A DNA stretch of 64,000 nucleotides from the NCBI GenBank assembly GCA_027314025.1, contig DAHVCP010000069.1:1-64000 (forward strand), read 5' to 3'. This document shows positions 38,769-48,000 of this stretch, in pieces. The DNA is from Acidobacteriota bacterium. GTDB lineage: Bacteria; Acidobacteriota; Terriglobia; Terriglobales; SCQP01. A model generated the notes under the pieces. That model made no database searches and was not told the DNA's origin. It saw only the letters and a list, made by a program, of their open reading frames with translations. How positions within the stretch are numbered: position 1 is the first letter of the stretch; each line of letters begins with the position of its first letter. Made by a program: the position numbers and the translations under genes.

Positions 38769-39659
38769 ATGGCCGTGAACGACGAAGCGATTTTCCGCGT
38801 CTTTCGCCGGGTAGACCGGTTGCTGCGGGAGGTGCGGCGAAACCCGGAGGCAGAGCGCGTGCACCGCTTTCGCACCGCCGCTCGGCGTTTGGATGTGGTT
38901 TTGGAACTGCTACGGCGCTCCCATCCCCGCACGGTACGGCGCATCGCCAAGCCGGTGGGACGCCTGCGGCGCCGGGCGGGCAAGGTCCGGGACCTGGATG
39001 TACTGGCGGCGGCGCTGGCGGCCTTGCACTGTGAAAGTGAAGCGGCGCGGCGATTGGCGGCGCTGATTGCCGAACGGCGGGATCTTCAGCGGCTCCGTTT
39101 GCAAGCGGCGCTGGAGCGGCGGGGGGCGCAGAAGTTGCGGCACCGCCTGCGCCAGTTCGCGCGCGCCATTGCGTCGCGGCCGGTCGAGAACGCCCCGTCG
39201 CGCCAGGTTGCGCCGGTGGAGAGCTCCTTGCGCGAGTTTTGCCGTGTCGCCCGGAGGATGCCCCGAACGGAAGCGGCGCTGCACGCCTACCGGATTCGGT
39301 GCAAGCACGTCCGTTATCTGATGGAACTGGGCCGGCCGGACCGAACGGCGACGGCGAGCCTAGTGCCGCTGCGGGCGATGCAGGACGCCCTGGGCAGCTG
39401 GCACGACCATGCGGAGCTGACCCGCCTGGCCGAAGGCATGCCGGAGGCGCCTGGGCGGGGGGCGTTGCTGGCCGAACTGCGCAATTTGACGCAAGCAAAA
39501 TTGGCGCAAGCGCTGCGGGTGACGGCGGACGCGCGGGGACGGCTGCTGCGCCGCGCCGCCCGGGTAACGGCGCGAGCGGCGGCAGCGCCGGTGCGCCGCG
39601 GTCCTACGGCCGTCGCCGTCCGGCCGCAGGGCCGCAAAGCGGTTGCCGGAGGGGGCTAG
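38769..39659 (+). CDS. CHAD domain protein
   Basis: 296 residues from ATG 38769 (GGGGGAG before it). All-helical CHAD protein: AIFRVFRRVDRLLREVRRNP, EAERVHRFRTAARRLDVVLELL, then HAYRIRCKHVRYLMELG and LRAMQDALGSWHDHAELTRL. Conserved His and a surface of Arg/Lys residues form the polyphosphate-binding channel of CHAD proteins. CHAD domains bind inorganic polyphosphate and localise to granules. It lies 259 bp after the response regulator and 21 bp before ppx, in the polyphosphate cluster. No CYTH domain is attached. Confidence 0.9.
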   Translation: MAVNDEAIFRVFRRVDRLLREVRRNPEAERVHRFRTAARRLDVVLELLRRSHPRTVRRIAKPVGRLRRRAGKVRDLDVLAAALAALHCESEAARRLAALIAERRDLQRLRLQAALERRGAQKLRHRLRQFARAIASRPVENAPSRQVAPVESSLREFCRVARRMPRTEAALHAYRIRCKHVRYLMELGRPDRTATASLVPLRAMQDALGSWHDHAELTRLAEGMPEAPGRGALLAELRNLTQAKLAQALRVTADARGRLLRRAARVTARAAAAPVRRGPTAVAVRPQGRKAVAGGG

Positions 39660-39680
39660 GTTTCGCCGCGGTCTTCACCC

Positions 39681-41189
39681 ATGCTCGTTTTCGGCGCGGT
39701 GGACATTGGCGCCAACTCCGTCCGCCTGAAGATCTCCCGCTGCGTGGGCGGCGCCTTGCGGGTGGTGCATGAAGACCGGGAAGTGACTCGCCTTGGCGCC
39801 GCGGTCTTCGCCACGCACGAACTGGCGCCCGAGGCGATGGCGCAGACCATCCAGGTGCTTGCCCGGTTTCGCCGCGCCTGCGTTCGCTATGCCGCGGATC
39901 GCGTGCGCGTGGTGGGAACAAGTCCGTTGCGCGAAGCGCGCAACGCGCAGGAGTTCGTTGCCTGGGCGCGCGCCGCCACCGGCTGGGTGGTGGAGGTCTT
40001 GTCCGCGCGGCAAGAGGCGGAATTGATCCATGCCGGCGTGGCCAGTCATTTGCGCGCCGCCGCGGGCCGGGACCTGCTGATGGACCTAGGGGGCGGAAGC
40101 TGTGAGCTGACGGTGGCGCGGGGCGCGGTCTTGGAGGTTGTACGCAGTCTATCCCTGGGGGCGGTGCGGCTGACGGAGGCGTTTCTGCATCACGATCCGC
40201 CGCGCGCCGGCGAGCTGGAGCGCCTGCACGAACACATTCGCCGGCAAATTCGCCCGACCGCGGCGCTGGTTCGGCGCCTGAGGCCGCAACGGGTCTTTGC
40301 AACATCAGGAACCGCGGCGGCGCTGGCCGCGGTGACCGGCCATAAGCACGCCGGCATGGTGCCGGCAAAGGCGGTGCGGCGCGTGGCGGCGGAGCTGGCG
40401 AGCGAGACGGAGGCGCAGCGGAACCGGCGGCGGGGCGTCGGCACGCGGCGGGCGGAGATCGTGGTGGCGGGGTCGGCGGTCTTTGCGGAACTGCTGGCGG
40501 CCTGCGCCTTGCCCGGCTTCCGCTTCCTGCCTCTGGGGTTGCGCGACGGGCTGTTGGCGGCCATGGCGCGGGAATCGCGGCGGCGCGCGCGGGACGGCGG
40601 CAACACCGTGGGGCGGCGGGAAACACCCTGGACCGCGGCTGCCCGCAGGTTCGCGGCGGACGAGTTGCATGCGCAACGGGTGGAGGTGCTGGCGGGAAAG
40701 TTATTCGGCGCGCTGCGCGGCGTGCATGAACTGCCGCTCGGCTATCGCGAGGTCCTGGCTGCCGGGGCCTGGCTGCATGAGATCGGCGGCTTCGTCAATC
40801 CCAATGCCGCCGTTCGACACAGCGCCTATCTCGCCAGCGCGGTCGAATTGGCCGGGATGAGCCCGCAGGTACAGATGCGCATCAGCCGCGTGCTGGCGCT
40901 GATGGAAGGGCCGCTGCCGCCGCCAACCGATCCGTTTTGGAAGCGCCTCTCCTGGGAGGAGCGGCTGTACCTGCCGCGCGCCGCGGCGGTGCTGCGCCTG
41001 GCCTGCGCCTGTGATCGCGGCCGCCAGGGGGCGGTGCGCGGAGTGCGCGCGCAGGTGGGGCCGCGGAGGCTAAGGTTGGTGCTGGTTTCGGGAACGCGCA
41101 GCGCGGCGGTGGAGATCTCGGAGGCGGCGCGGGAGCGGCCTTACTTCCGCACCGTCTTTGACCGCAATTTGGCGGTCGAAGGCGGATAA
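39681..41189 (+). CDS. ppx: Ppx/GppA family exopolyphosphatase
   Basis: 502 residues. Actin-like ATPase fold: FGAVDIGANSVRLKISR (phosphate 1), VRVVGTSPLREARNAQEFV, LLMDLGGGSCELTVARG (phosphate 2), FATSGTAAALAAVTGHK and LPLGLRDGLLAAM. A C-terminal HD-like domain (about 320-430; LPLGYREVLAAGAWLHEIGG) follows, as in E. coli Ppx. It hydrolyses terminal phosphate from polyphosphate, or pppGpp in GppA types. It follows the CHAD gene closely and converges on sixA with a 49-bp overlap of coding ends. Confidence 0.93.
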   Translation: MLVFGAVDIGANSVRLKISRCVGGALRVVHEDREVTRLGAAVFATHELAPEAMAQTIQVLARFRRACVRYAADRVRVVGTSPLREARNAQEFVAWARAATGWVVEVLSARQEAELIHAGVASHLRAAAGRDLLMDLGGGSCELTVARGAVLEVVRSLSLGAVRLTEAFLHHDPPRAGELERLHEHIRRQIRPTAALVRRLRPQRVFATSGTAAALAAVTGHKHAGMVPAKAVRRVAAELASETEAQRNRRRGVGTRRAEIVVAGSAVFAELLAACALPGFRFLPLGLRDGLLAAMARESRRRARDGGNTVGRRETPWTAAARRFAADELHAQRVEVLAGKLFGALRGVHELPLGYREVLAAGAWLHEIGGFVNPNAAVRHSAYLASAVELAGMSPQVQMRISRVLALMEGPLPPPTDPFWKRLSWEERLYLPRAAAVLRLACACDRGRQGAVRGVRAQVGPRRLRLVLVSGTRSAAVEISEAARERPYFRTVFDRNLAVEGG

Positions 41190-41671
41190 ATCAACGCGGC
41201 CAGTTTGGGCGTCAGCAGCCACTCCAAACGTGCCCCGCGCGCCTCGACACGCACCTTCGCCACGCCCCCCTTTTTCAGGGCGACACGCGTGGCGGCGCCG
41301 CTGGTGGCAATCAACCGGCCCAGGAGGATGGCAAGCGACGGCTTGTGTCCCACCAGAATGACCGCCTCCAGGCCTTCGCCGGCGCGCAGCAGGGAGCGGA
41401 ATGCGGCAATGCCCGCCTGCGGCAGCAACGCGGTCTGCGGAATCACCCGGCCCTCGTAACCGATCTCATTGGCCAAAAGCGAGGCGGTCTGCATGCACCG
41501 CTTCAACGGACTGCTCCATATGGCGTCGGCGCTGACCCCGGCGGCGGCCAAGAGGCGGCCGATGTTGCGCGCTTGGGCCACGCCTTGCGGGTCCAACGCC
41601 CGGCGCGCGTCGCGTTGCGGATCAGGCAGGGAGCGGCCGGCGTTGGCGTGACGGCAAAAATAGAGAATCAC
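41141..41671 (-). CDS. sixA: SixA-type phosphohistidine phosphatase
   Basis: 176 residues from GTG 41671: MILYFCRHANAGRS has the histidine-phosphatase RHG-type box (R7, H8), and WSSPLKRCMQTASLLA and ILVGHKPSLAILLGRLIA carry the second Arg and His. The small single-domain size is that of SixA, which dephosphorylates phosphohistidine on signalling or PTS proteins. SixA-like genes often sit with CHAD and ppx/ppk genes. Its start overlaps the ppk stop codon by 4 bp (GTGA), so it is translated with ppk. Its end overlaps ppx on the other strand by 49 bp. Confidence 0.92.
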   Translation of the reverse strand: MILYFCRHANAGRSLPDPQRDARRALDPQGVAQARNIGRLLAAAGVSADAIWSSPLKRCMQTASLLANEIGYEGRVIPQTALLPQAGIAAFRSLLRAGEGLEAVILVGHKPSLAILLGRLIATSGAATRVALKKGGVAKVRVEARGARLEWLLTPKLAALIYPPSTAKLRSKTVRK

Positions 41672-43884
41672 CGGCGCCCGCCTTTCGCGGCGGCGGCGCG
41701 CTTGGCCGCATTGCGCGGGGCGGTCGCGGCCCCGGCCAACAGGCTGCTGTCGAGAGGTGGTGTTCCGGTATCCGCCTCGGGCCGCAGCCGCCCGTGCCGG
41801 ATCAACCAGTCCTGGGCGCAAAATGGCCGTGGCGCGGCCGCGAACGGGGGCCGCAGTTCCATCTCCACCTGCGCCCGCTGATCCGCGGGGAGGTGCCGCC
41901 AACGCAGGTAGGCGCCGTCCGGCTGGAGAAAATGGGACTTGGCGGCGTCGGCCAAATAGGCGGCGAGGACTTCGTCGCAGATGCGCAAACGGAGGTGGGG
42001 ATCCCGCACGGGCAGTGCGACTTCCACGCGCTCATAGAGGTTGCGGGGCATCCAATCGGCGCTGCCGATGTAGACCTCCTCGGCGCCGCCATTGGCGAAA
42101 TAGACGATCCGGCTATGCTCCAGAAACCTTCCGACGATGCTCACGACGCGGATGCGTTCGCTGACTCCCGGCACGCCCGGCCGCAAGGCGCACATGCCCC
42201 GGATCAATAAATCAATGCGGACGCCGCCGCGAGCCGCGCGGTAGAGGGCCTGGATGATGTGCTGGTCCAGGAGGGCGTTCATTTTGGCGACGATCCGCGC
42301 CGGCCGGCCGCGCCGCGCATGTTCGCGCTCGCGCTCGATCAGCTCCAGCCAGCGGCTGGCCATGTTGACCGGGGCGACCAGCAGGGGGCCGGGGTCGGTG
42401 AGGGTGGTTTGCGCGGTGAACAACTCAAAGACGCGGCGAATTGCCGCGGTGACGTCGGCATTGGCCGTGAGCAGGCTGAGGTCCGTGTACTGACGGGCGG
42501 TGTGGGCGTTGTAGTTGCCGCTGCCGACGTGGGCATAGTGGCGCAAATGTCCGTCTTCATCGCGACGGGTCAGCAGCGCCAATTTCGCGTGTGCCTTGAG
42601 TCCCACAACGCCATAGACTACCTGAACGCCCGCCGCTTCGAGCCGACGCGCCCATCGGATGTTGGAGGCTTCATCAAAGCGCGCGTTGAGTTCCACGACC
42701 ACGGTCACTTGTTTTTTGCGTTGCGCGGCGATGCGCAGGGCGCGGACCACGGAGGAACGGTGATTGGTGCGATACAGCGTTTGCTTGATGCTGACGACAC
42801 GGCGGTCACGGGCGGCGGCGGCAATAAAGCGAAGGACCGGGGCGTAGGAATCGTAGGGATGATGCAGCAAGATGTCCCGCCCGCGCAGCGCGGACAAGGC
42901 GAAGCGTGGGGCTGGAGTGGGCGGCGCGAGCGGCGCGAATTTCAGCTCCGGCCGCCCGAGATCCCGGTATAAGCCATCAAAGCGGGCAAAGTCCACGAAC
43001 TCCGGCTGATACCACAACTGCCACGCGGCCAGGTTGAAGTGCGTACGGAGTTCCTCCGCTAACCCTTCGCCGCCGCGGGCGTCGACCTCCAGCCGAACCG
43101 CGTCGCCTTGGTGCCTGCGGACAACGCGCTCCCGCACGACATCCAGTAGGTTGGCCCCATCCTCGCCGCGCGGGTAGAGGTTGCTATTGCGCGTGATGCG
43201 GAACACGGCGGAGGCGCCGATCTCGTAGCCGCGGAACAAGCGCGAAGCGTGCGCCAGGACCACCTGCGCCAAATCGGCGTAGGCATCGCCTCCGGCGCCA
43301 GGAATGCGAATGAACGAAGGCAGCGAGCGGGGCAGGCTCAACACGCCGAGGAAATGCGCTCGTCGCCGGCGCAACGCGAAGGCCAGGGACAAGGTTCGGC
43401 TCGGCGCCCGGGGAAACGGGTGGGCCGGGTCCACTGTGATGGGCACCAGCAGCGGGTCGAGCTCCCGCCGCCAAAACGTACCCAGAGCCTCGCGGTCGGA
43501 CTTCAGCCATTGCTGGCGGGGAACAATGCGAATGCTGGCGCGCGCCAAATCGGGTTCTAGGTGCTCACTCCAGCAACGCTGTTGGCGGGCGACCAACGCG
43601 GTCATCGCCTCGGCAATTCGGTCCCGCTCTTGACTGGGGGTGAGCCCGTCTAGGCCTGGATCCACGCGGCCATCTTCGATTCTCCGCAGCACGCCAGCCC
43701 AGTGAACACTGACGAACTCGTCCAAATTGCGCGCCGTGATCGCCAAATACCGCAGGCGTTCCAGCAGGGGCGTGGCGGGGTCCAGCGCTTCGTCCAGAAC
43801 GCGCCGGTTGAACGTGAGCCAGGAGAGATGGCGATTGAGGTACAGCGCGGGATCGGTCAGGGAGCGTCGCGCCATGCCAGTCAT
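41668..43884 (-). CDS. ppk1: Polyphosphate kinase 1
   Basis: 738 residues. Reversible synthesis of polyphosphate from ATP. LYLNRHLSWLTFNRRVLDEA is the N-terminal domain start, LDEFVSVHWAGVLRRIEDG the head-domain motif. HPYDSYAPVLRFIAAAARD and VSIKQTLYRTNHRSSVVRAL begin the phospholipase-D-like half. VGLKAHAKLALLTRR holds the catalytic His (H432, autophosphorylated), and FLEHSRIVYFANGG the second (H590). GSADWMPRNLYERVEV closes the active site. The last about 60 residues are an Ala/Pro/Arg-rich tail. The start is ATG 43884, or 43875 three codons on. It forms an operon with sixA. Confidence 0.96.
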   Translation of the reverse strand: MTGMARRSLTDPALYLNRHLSWLTFNRRVLDEALDPATPLLERLRYLAITARNLDEFVSVHWAGVLRRIEDGRVDPGLDGLTPSQERDRIAEAMTALVARQQRCWSEHLEPDLARASIRIVPRQQWLKSDREALGTFWRRELDPLLVPITVDPAHPFPRAPSRTLSLAFALRRRRAHFLGVLSLPRSLPSFIRIPGAGGDAYADLAQVVLAHASRLFRGYEIGASAVFRITRNSNLYPRGEDGANLLDVVRERVVRRHQGDAVRLEVDARGGEGLAEELRTHFNLAAWQLWYQPEFVDFARFDGLYRDLGRPELKFAPLAPPTPAPRFALSALRGRDILLHHPYDSYAPVLRFIAAAARDRRVVSIKQTLYRTNHRSSVVRALRIAAQRKKQVTVVVELNARFDEASNIRWARRLEAAGVQVVYGVVGLKAHAKLALLTRRDEDGHLRHYAHVGSGNYNAHTARQYTDLSLLTANADVTAAIRRVFELFTAQTTLTDPGPLLVAPVNMASRWLELIEREREHARRGRPARIVAKMNALLDQHIIQALYRAARGGVRIDLLIRGMCALRPGVPGVSERIRVVSIVGRFLEHSRIVYFANGGAEEVYIGSADWMPRNLYERVEVALPVRDPHLRLRICDEVLAAYLADAAKSHFLQPDGAYLRWRHLPADQRAQVEMELRPPFAAAPRPFCAQDWLIRHGRLRPEADTGTPPLDSSLLAGAATAPRNAAKRAAAAKGGRR

Positions 43885-44200
43885 GAGACAGTTTGCGGCT
43901 CCCGCGGCAGCGTAACTTGAGCGGCGCGAACGGAGGCCGCCTGGCGACGATGCGAGTCCCTCAACGGCCCGCGACGGAGGGATCTAGGTCGGTGCGGGCG
44001 GAGGCGGAGGTCGCGGGCGCTGTCCATCGGTCGAAGGTGCGGTCGGACGTGCCAGACTGGCGCCACGGGCCGGGACCGGCCTAGCCGCGGGAGCGCCGCA
44101 AAGACCCATCAATTGTCGCTCCCGGTAGCGGCCGACGATCATGACGTTTTCATTACAGGTGCCGTCCGTATGTCCCTCTGGTCCGGAACGCCCGCGCGGG
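43885..44200. other. Non-coding region upstream of ppk1
   Basis: About 300 bp between the divergent ppk1 and the acid phosphatase remnant, with a Pho-box-like site at 44141-44158. No intact gene is recognised. Overlapping frames on both strands are low-complexity and do not resemble known proteins. Confidence 0.5.
44141..44158 (-). promoter_or_regulatory. Pho-box-like site upstream of ppk1
   Basis: The minus strand reads CTGTAAT-GAAA-ACGTCAT: two 7-mers with a 4-base A-rich spacer, matching the Pho-box layout (CTGTCAT direct repeats). It lies about 257 bp before the ppk1 start in the same orientation, and just before the acid phosphatase remnant on the other strand. Confidence 0.55.
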
Positions 44201-44229
44201 CCGTGGCCGAACCGCGGTGCGACCGCCGC

Positions 44230-44714
44230 ATGCGTTCCGCCAAATCCGGTCTGGTGAAGGCTCGCCCGGCCGGCTCGCGATTGGGGCGCGCGATGCCCCA
44301 GTGATCGCACCGCCGAACCGCCGCTCAGGTTGGTGCTGGTGGGCCACGACACGAATATCTCCCATGTCGGCGGGGCTGTAGGCGTTGCCTGGGAACTGCC
44401 TGCCGCGCCCCCCAACTCCACGCCTCCCGGCGGAGCGTTGAGGGTGGGAGTTGTGGCACCGCGCGGGCCCGCCGCCCGGCGGATGGGCAAAGTCCGCCTC
44501 CGTCGTCCGCATCATCTGCAGCGCCCAATCGTTTGGGCAGAGGCGGCGTGCCATACCGCCCAGGTTGGCTTGGCCGCCACGCCAGGCGTCCGGCAGCATT
44601 CCGGCCTGCGCGGGCAATACCTGCACCCGGCGGCAGCTCCTCAACACACTGCGAGCGGGTTTCCCGCCGGCGCAAGCCGCAGTCTCAGGTCATAAGCAGC
44701 AACGCACCGCGTAA
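44230..44714 (+). pseudogene. Remnant of a histidine acid phosphatase (AppA/phytase type), frameshifted
   Basis: Fragments of one family lie in three frames. At 44280 IGARDAP follows a Gly/Pro-rich stretch. At 44330 comes LVLVGHDTNISHVGGAVGVA, WELPAAPPNSTPPGGALRV, the C-terminal H-D catalytic box and the PPGGAL strand of AppA-like phosphatases. At about 44500, one frame over, is VRIICSAQSFGQRRRAIPPR, then LAWPPRQASGSIPACAGNT, matching the family's C-terminal end with its Cys pair. Frame changes occur between 44300 and 44330 and between 44430 and 44500. The N-terminal RHG half was not found. Acid phosphatases release phosphate from organic esters, so the remnant fits the phosphorus theme of its neighbours. 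Limits are approximate. Confidence 0.65.
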
Positions 44715-44960
44715 TTTCCTGCCGGTTCGCAGCGCCGCCAGCAAAGTGCGAACGGGAGGGCCCGACGCCTGCCGCCGCGCTGGAGGGCGAGTGCGGCAGC
44801 GATGCGAGGCCCAAGATGTAGGCCCGAGAACGCCGGCGGGAAGTCGTGTCTCCCGGACCGCGCCATTAGCGGCCAAACGTTTTGCCTACTTTCGCCGCTT
44901 TCAGGTGAGGGTCGCAGTGATTTGTGACGGACTGCAATCTGGCGGGCGCGTTCGCACCTG

Positions 44961-44978
44961 GCGTCATGAAGCTGTTAT
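44961..44978 (+). promoter_or_regulatory. Pho-box-like site upstream of the first receptor gene
   Basis: GCGTCAT-GAAG-CTGTTAT, a 7-4-7 direct repeat of the Pho-box type, 104 bp before the GTG start. TAGACT at 45001-45006 could be a -10 element downstream of it. Confidence 0.5.
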
Positions 44979-45082
44979 CGCACACAGTTCCGCTGGTTCC
45001 TAGACTAAATCCGAATCGCGGCCTGGCGGCGCTGGCACGGCCCGAATTGCGCTGCCGGCCGCGGTGCGAGCGAGGAGGAACC

Positions 45083-48000
45083 GTGCTTACCGTTCGACGT
45101 TGGGGAAAGCGCGTCAGCCTGGCGCTGGCGTTTTTGATGCTCACCACCCTGCCTTTGCTGGGGCAATCTGCGAGTGGCAATTTAACGGGAACGGCGCGTG
45201 ATCCTTCCGGAGCCGTGGTGCCCGGCGCAACAGTTGGATTGACAAACGACGCGACGGGATTGCGGCGGCACGCGGTGACGAACCGTCAGGGCCGGTATGG
45301 CTTTTTTGGACTGCCGATCGGAACCTACCATGTCCGTGTTGCAAAATCGGGCTTCCAGACGGCGGTCGAGGCGGAGATTTTGGTCCGCGCCAACCGCACT
45401 GCGGTCGTGCCGGTAACGCTGCGGCCAGGTGCGGTGAGCACGACGGTCACAGTCGAAGCAACCCCGCTGTTGGATCGCGTGAATACGACCACCGGCTACG
45501 TGCTGGGCGCCCAAGCCATCCGGCAAATTCCATTGGGCACGGGCAGCTTTACGCAATTGGCCACGCTGAGTCCCGGCGTGAGCGCGGATCTGCTGAGCGG
45601 CTCCGGCACCAATGCCGGCCTGGGCAACCAGGAGATCTGGGCCAACGGCCAGCGCGACACCAGCAATAGCTTCAGCTTCAACGGCATCAGCGCGAACAAC
45701 CTCTTCAATGGAAAGTCCTCCAGTTCCGTGGGCGAGGCGCGGTTCACGTTCAACACCGGCGAGCACTTCCTTCCTGGCGGACAGATCCAGACCAACACCT
45801 CGGTCTACGACGCTATCGGCCAGGGATTGCCGACCCCGCCGCCGGAAACCATTCAGGAACTCCGCGTCAATAGCTCCATGTACGACGCCTCCGAAGGGGC
45901 GAATAGCGGAGCGCACATCGCGGTGGTGACGAAATCGGGAACGAATCAGTACCATGGAGGGGCCTATTGGTATCGGCAATCGAGCGCCTGGAACGCCGCG
46001 CCGTTCTTCTATAACGCTTCTCCCGCGATTCCCCAGAGCCAAAAGGTTCCGGCGCTGCAACGCAACGTCGTCGGCGGGACTCTGGGCGGCCCGCTGGTCA
46101 AGAACAAGCTGTTCTTTTTCACCTCCTACCAGGGAGTTCGGGACCACGATCAACTGAATGGCGTCTCGGACGTGGCGGTGCCGCTGAACCTGACCAATGA
46201 CCGGAGCGCCGCGGCTTTGGAAAAGGAATTTGGCGTCGCTAGCGTCAATCCCGTCGCGCTGAAGCTGCTGAACACCAAGCTGAACGGCCAATATCTAATT
46301 CCGACGCCGGCCATCACCAATCCCACCACCGCCACCAACTTGGGCTATGACGCCGTGGTGAGCGGCAGGCCCAGCTTTTCCGCCAACCAGGTCAACGCCA
46401 ATTTGGACTACGACCTAAGCGACAACGACCGGCTTTCGGAAAAATACTATTACCAAAGCGATCCGACAACGTCGCCGTTCGCGGTCAGCGGGCTGGCGGG
46501 ATTCCCGCAAACTCTGCAAGCCGGCAGCCAGGTGTTCTCGCTGGACAACACTGCGCTGCTCAGCCCGACGCTGACATGGGATCAGCGTGGCGGAGCAATC
46601 CGCGAACTCGCCTACGCCAACGTCCAGCAACAGGTGTCGCCGAGCCAGGTGGGGATGAATCTATTCGGCTCGTCACTGTTTCCCGGCATCACGATCAACA
46701 CCGCCGATCCGACCATCGGCAACGGTTTCCGCTTCGGGTCCGCGGGCAACTTCACGAACGGCGGCGTGTACCAAAACCAATTTACCTACAGCACCAACTT
46801 CGACTGGGTGGCGGGGGCGCATACCGTTTCATTCGGCGCCAACTTCGACCGCAGCCAACTGAACATCGTCAACCGGTCGAATGAAGCGGCGCAGATCACC
46901 GCCCGCAGTTTCACGGATTTCCTGACCGGCACGATCCGGCCCACGCAGCTATTGCAGGGTTCGACCAACCGGTATTACCGGGCCAATCTTGCGGGCGCAT
47001 ACCTGCAAGACGAGTGGCAGGCGCAGCCGGGCCTGACGCTGAGCCTGGGACTGCGCTGGGATTATGAAGGGCCGTTGGTGGAAAAACACGGGATGCTGAC
47101 CAACTTCGACCCCGCATTGTACAAATACGACCCCGCAACGGACACGATGGTCAATGACGGCTTGGTGGTAGCGGGGAACAACCCGAAATATGCCACGTCT
47201 GGCGTCAGCAATTCCACGCTCACGCAGCATCAATGGGGGTTTGCGCCGCGCATCGGCATCGCCTACAGCCCCTCGTTCGACCACGACTTGGTGCTCCGCG
47301 CCGGCTACGGAATCTACTACGATCGCGGCGAATTCTTCACCGAGTTTTCCCCCGGGGCCGGCTACGGCATTAGCGGGCCGCTGGGGGTGACGCAGGAGCT
47401 GCCGTTCGTCGTTCCCTTCCATTCGCCAGCCGGGTCCACATTAAGCGACCCGCTAGGGCCGACGGCGCCGAACACGGTGACCGGCAATCCGGCGCTGTTC
47501 GCGCAAACCATTCCGAACTTGGCCGCCACCGCCGGCTGTCCCGCGGGAGATATCCCCGGGCCGCTGGGATGCGGCCCAAACAATGTGGCGCCGGACACCT
47601 ATGATGGCGGCGCGGTGGCGGCGCAGATCGGCGGCTATGCCATGAACAACAAGCTGCCGTATTCGGAGAACTGGACGGTGGATTTGGAGTGGCAGCCGTT
47701 CAATGCCACCGCCATCACCTTGGGCTATGCCGGCAACCATGGCGTGCATGAGCTGCTGCCTATACCGATCAACCAGCCGCTACTGGCGACGCCGCAGCAC
47801 CCGGTCAATGGCCAAATCTACAGCTACGGCTTCAATCCCTGCGCCCCGGCGGACCCGAACTGCTCGGCGTATGGGCCGGGCACGCCCAACTATCCCAGCG
47901 GAGGACTGGTGACGGAGCCGTACAGCAACTACAACAGCAGCTTCGACGGCGGCAACGTGGACCTGCGCGTTCCGTACGTCGGCTACAGCCCGAACCTGGC

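Noticed and set aside
43874-43893. A second 7-4-7-like site overlapping the ppk1 start (minus strand CTGTCTC-ATGA-CTGGCAT)
   Set aside because: Two mismatches in one half and it covers the proposed start codon. It is weaker than the other five, and chance similarity is likely.
43984-44490. Minus-strand frame of 168 residues upstream of ppk1
   Set aside because: Antisense to the acid phosphatase remnant, Pro/Ala/Gly-rich, no recognisable motifs.
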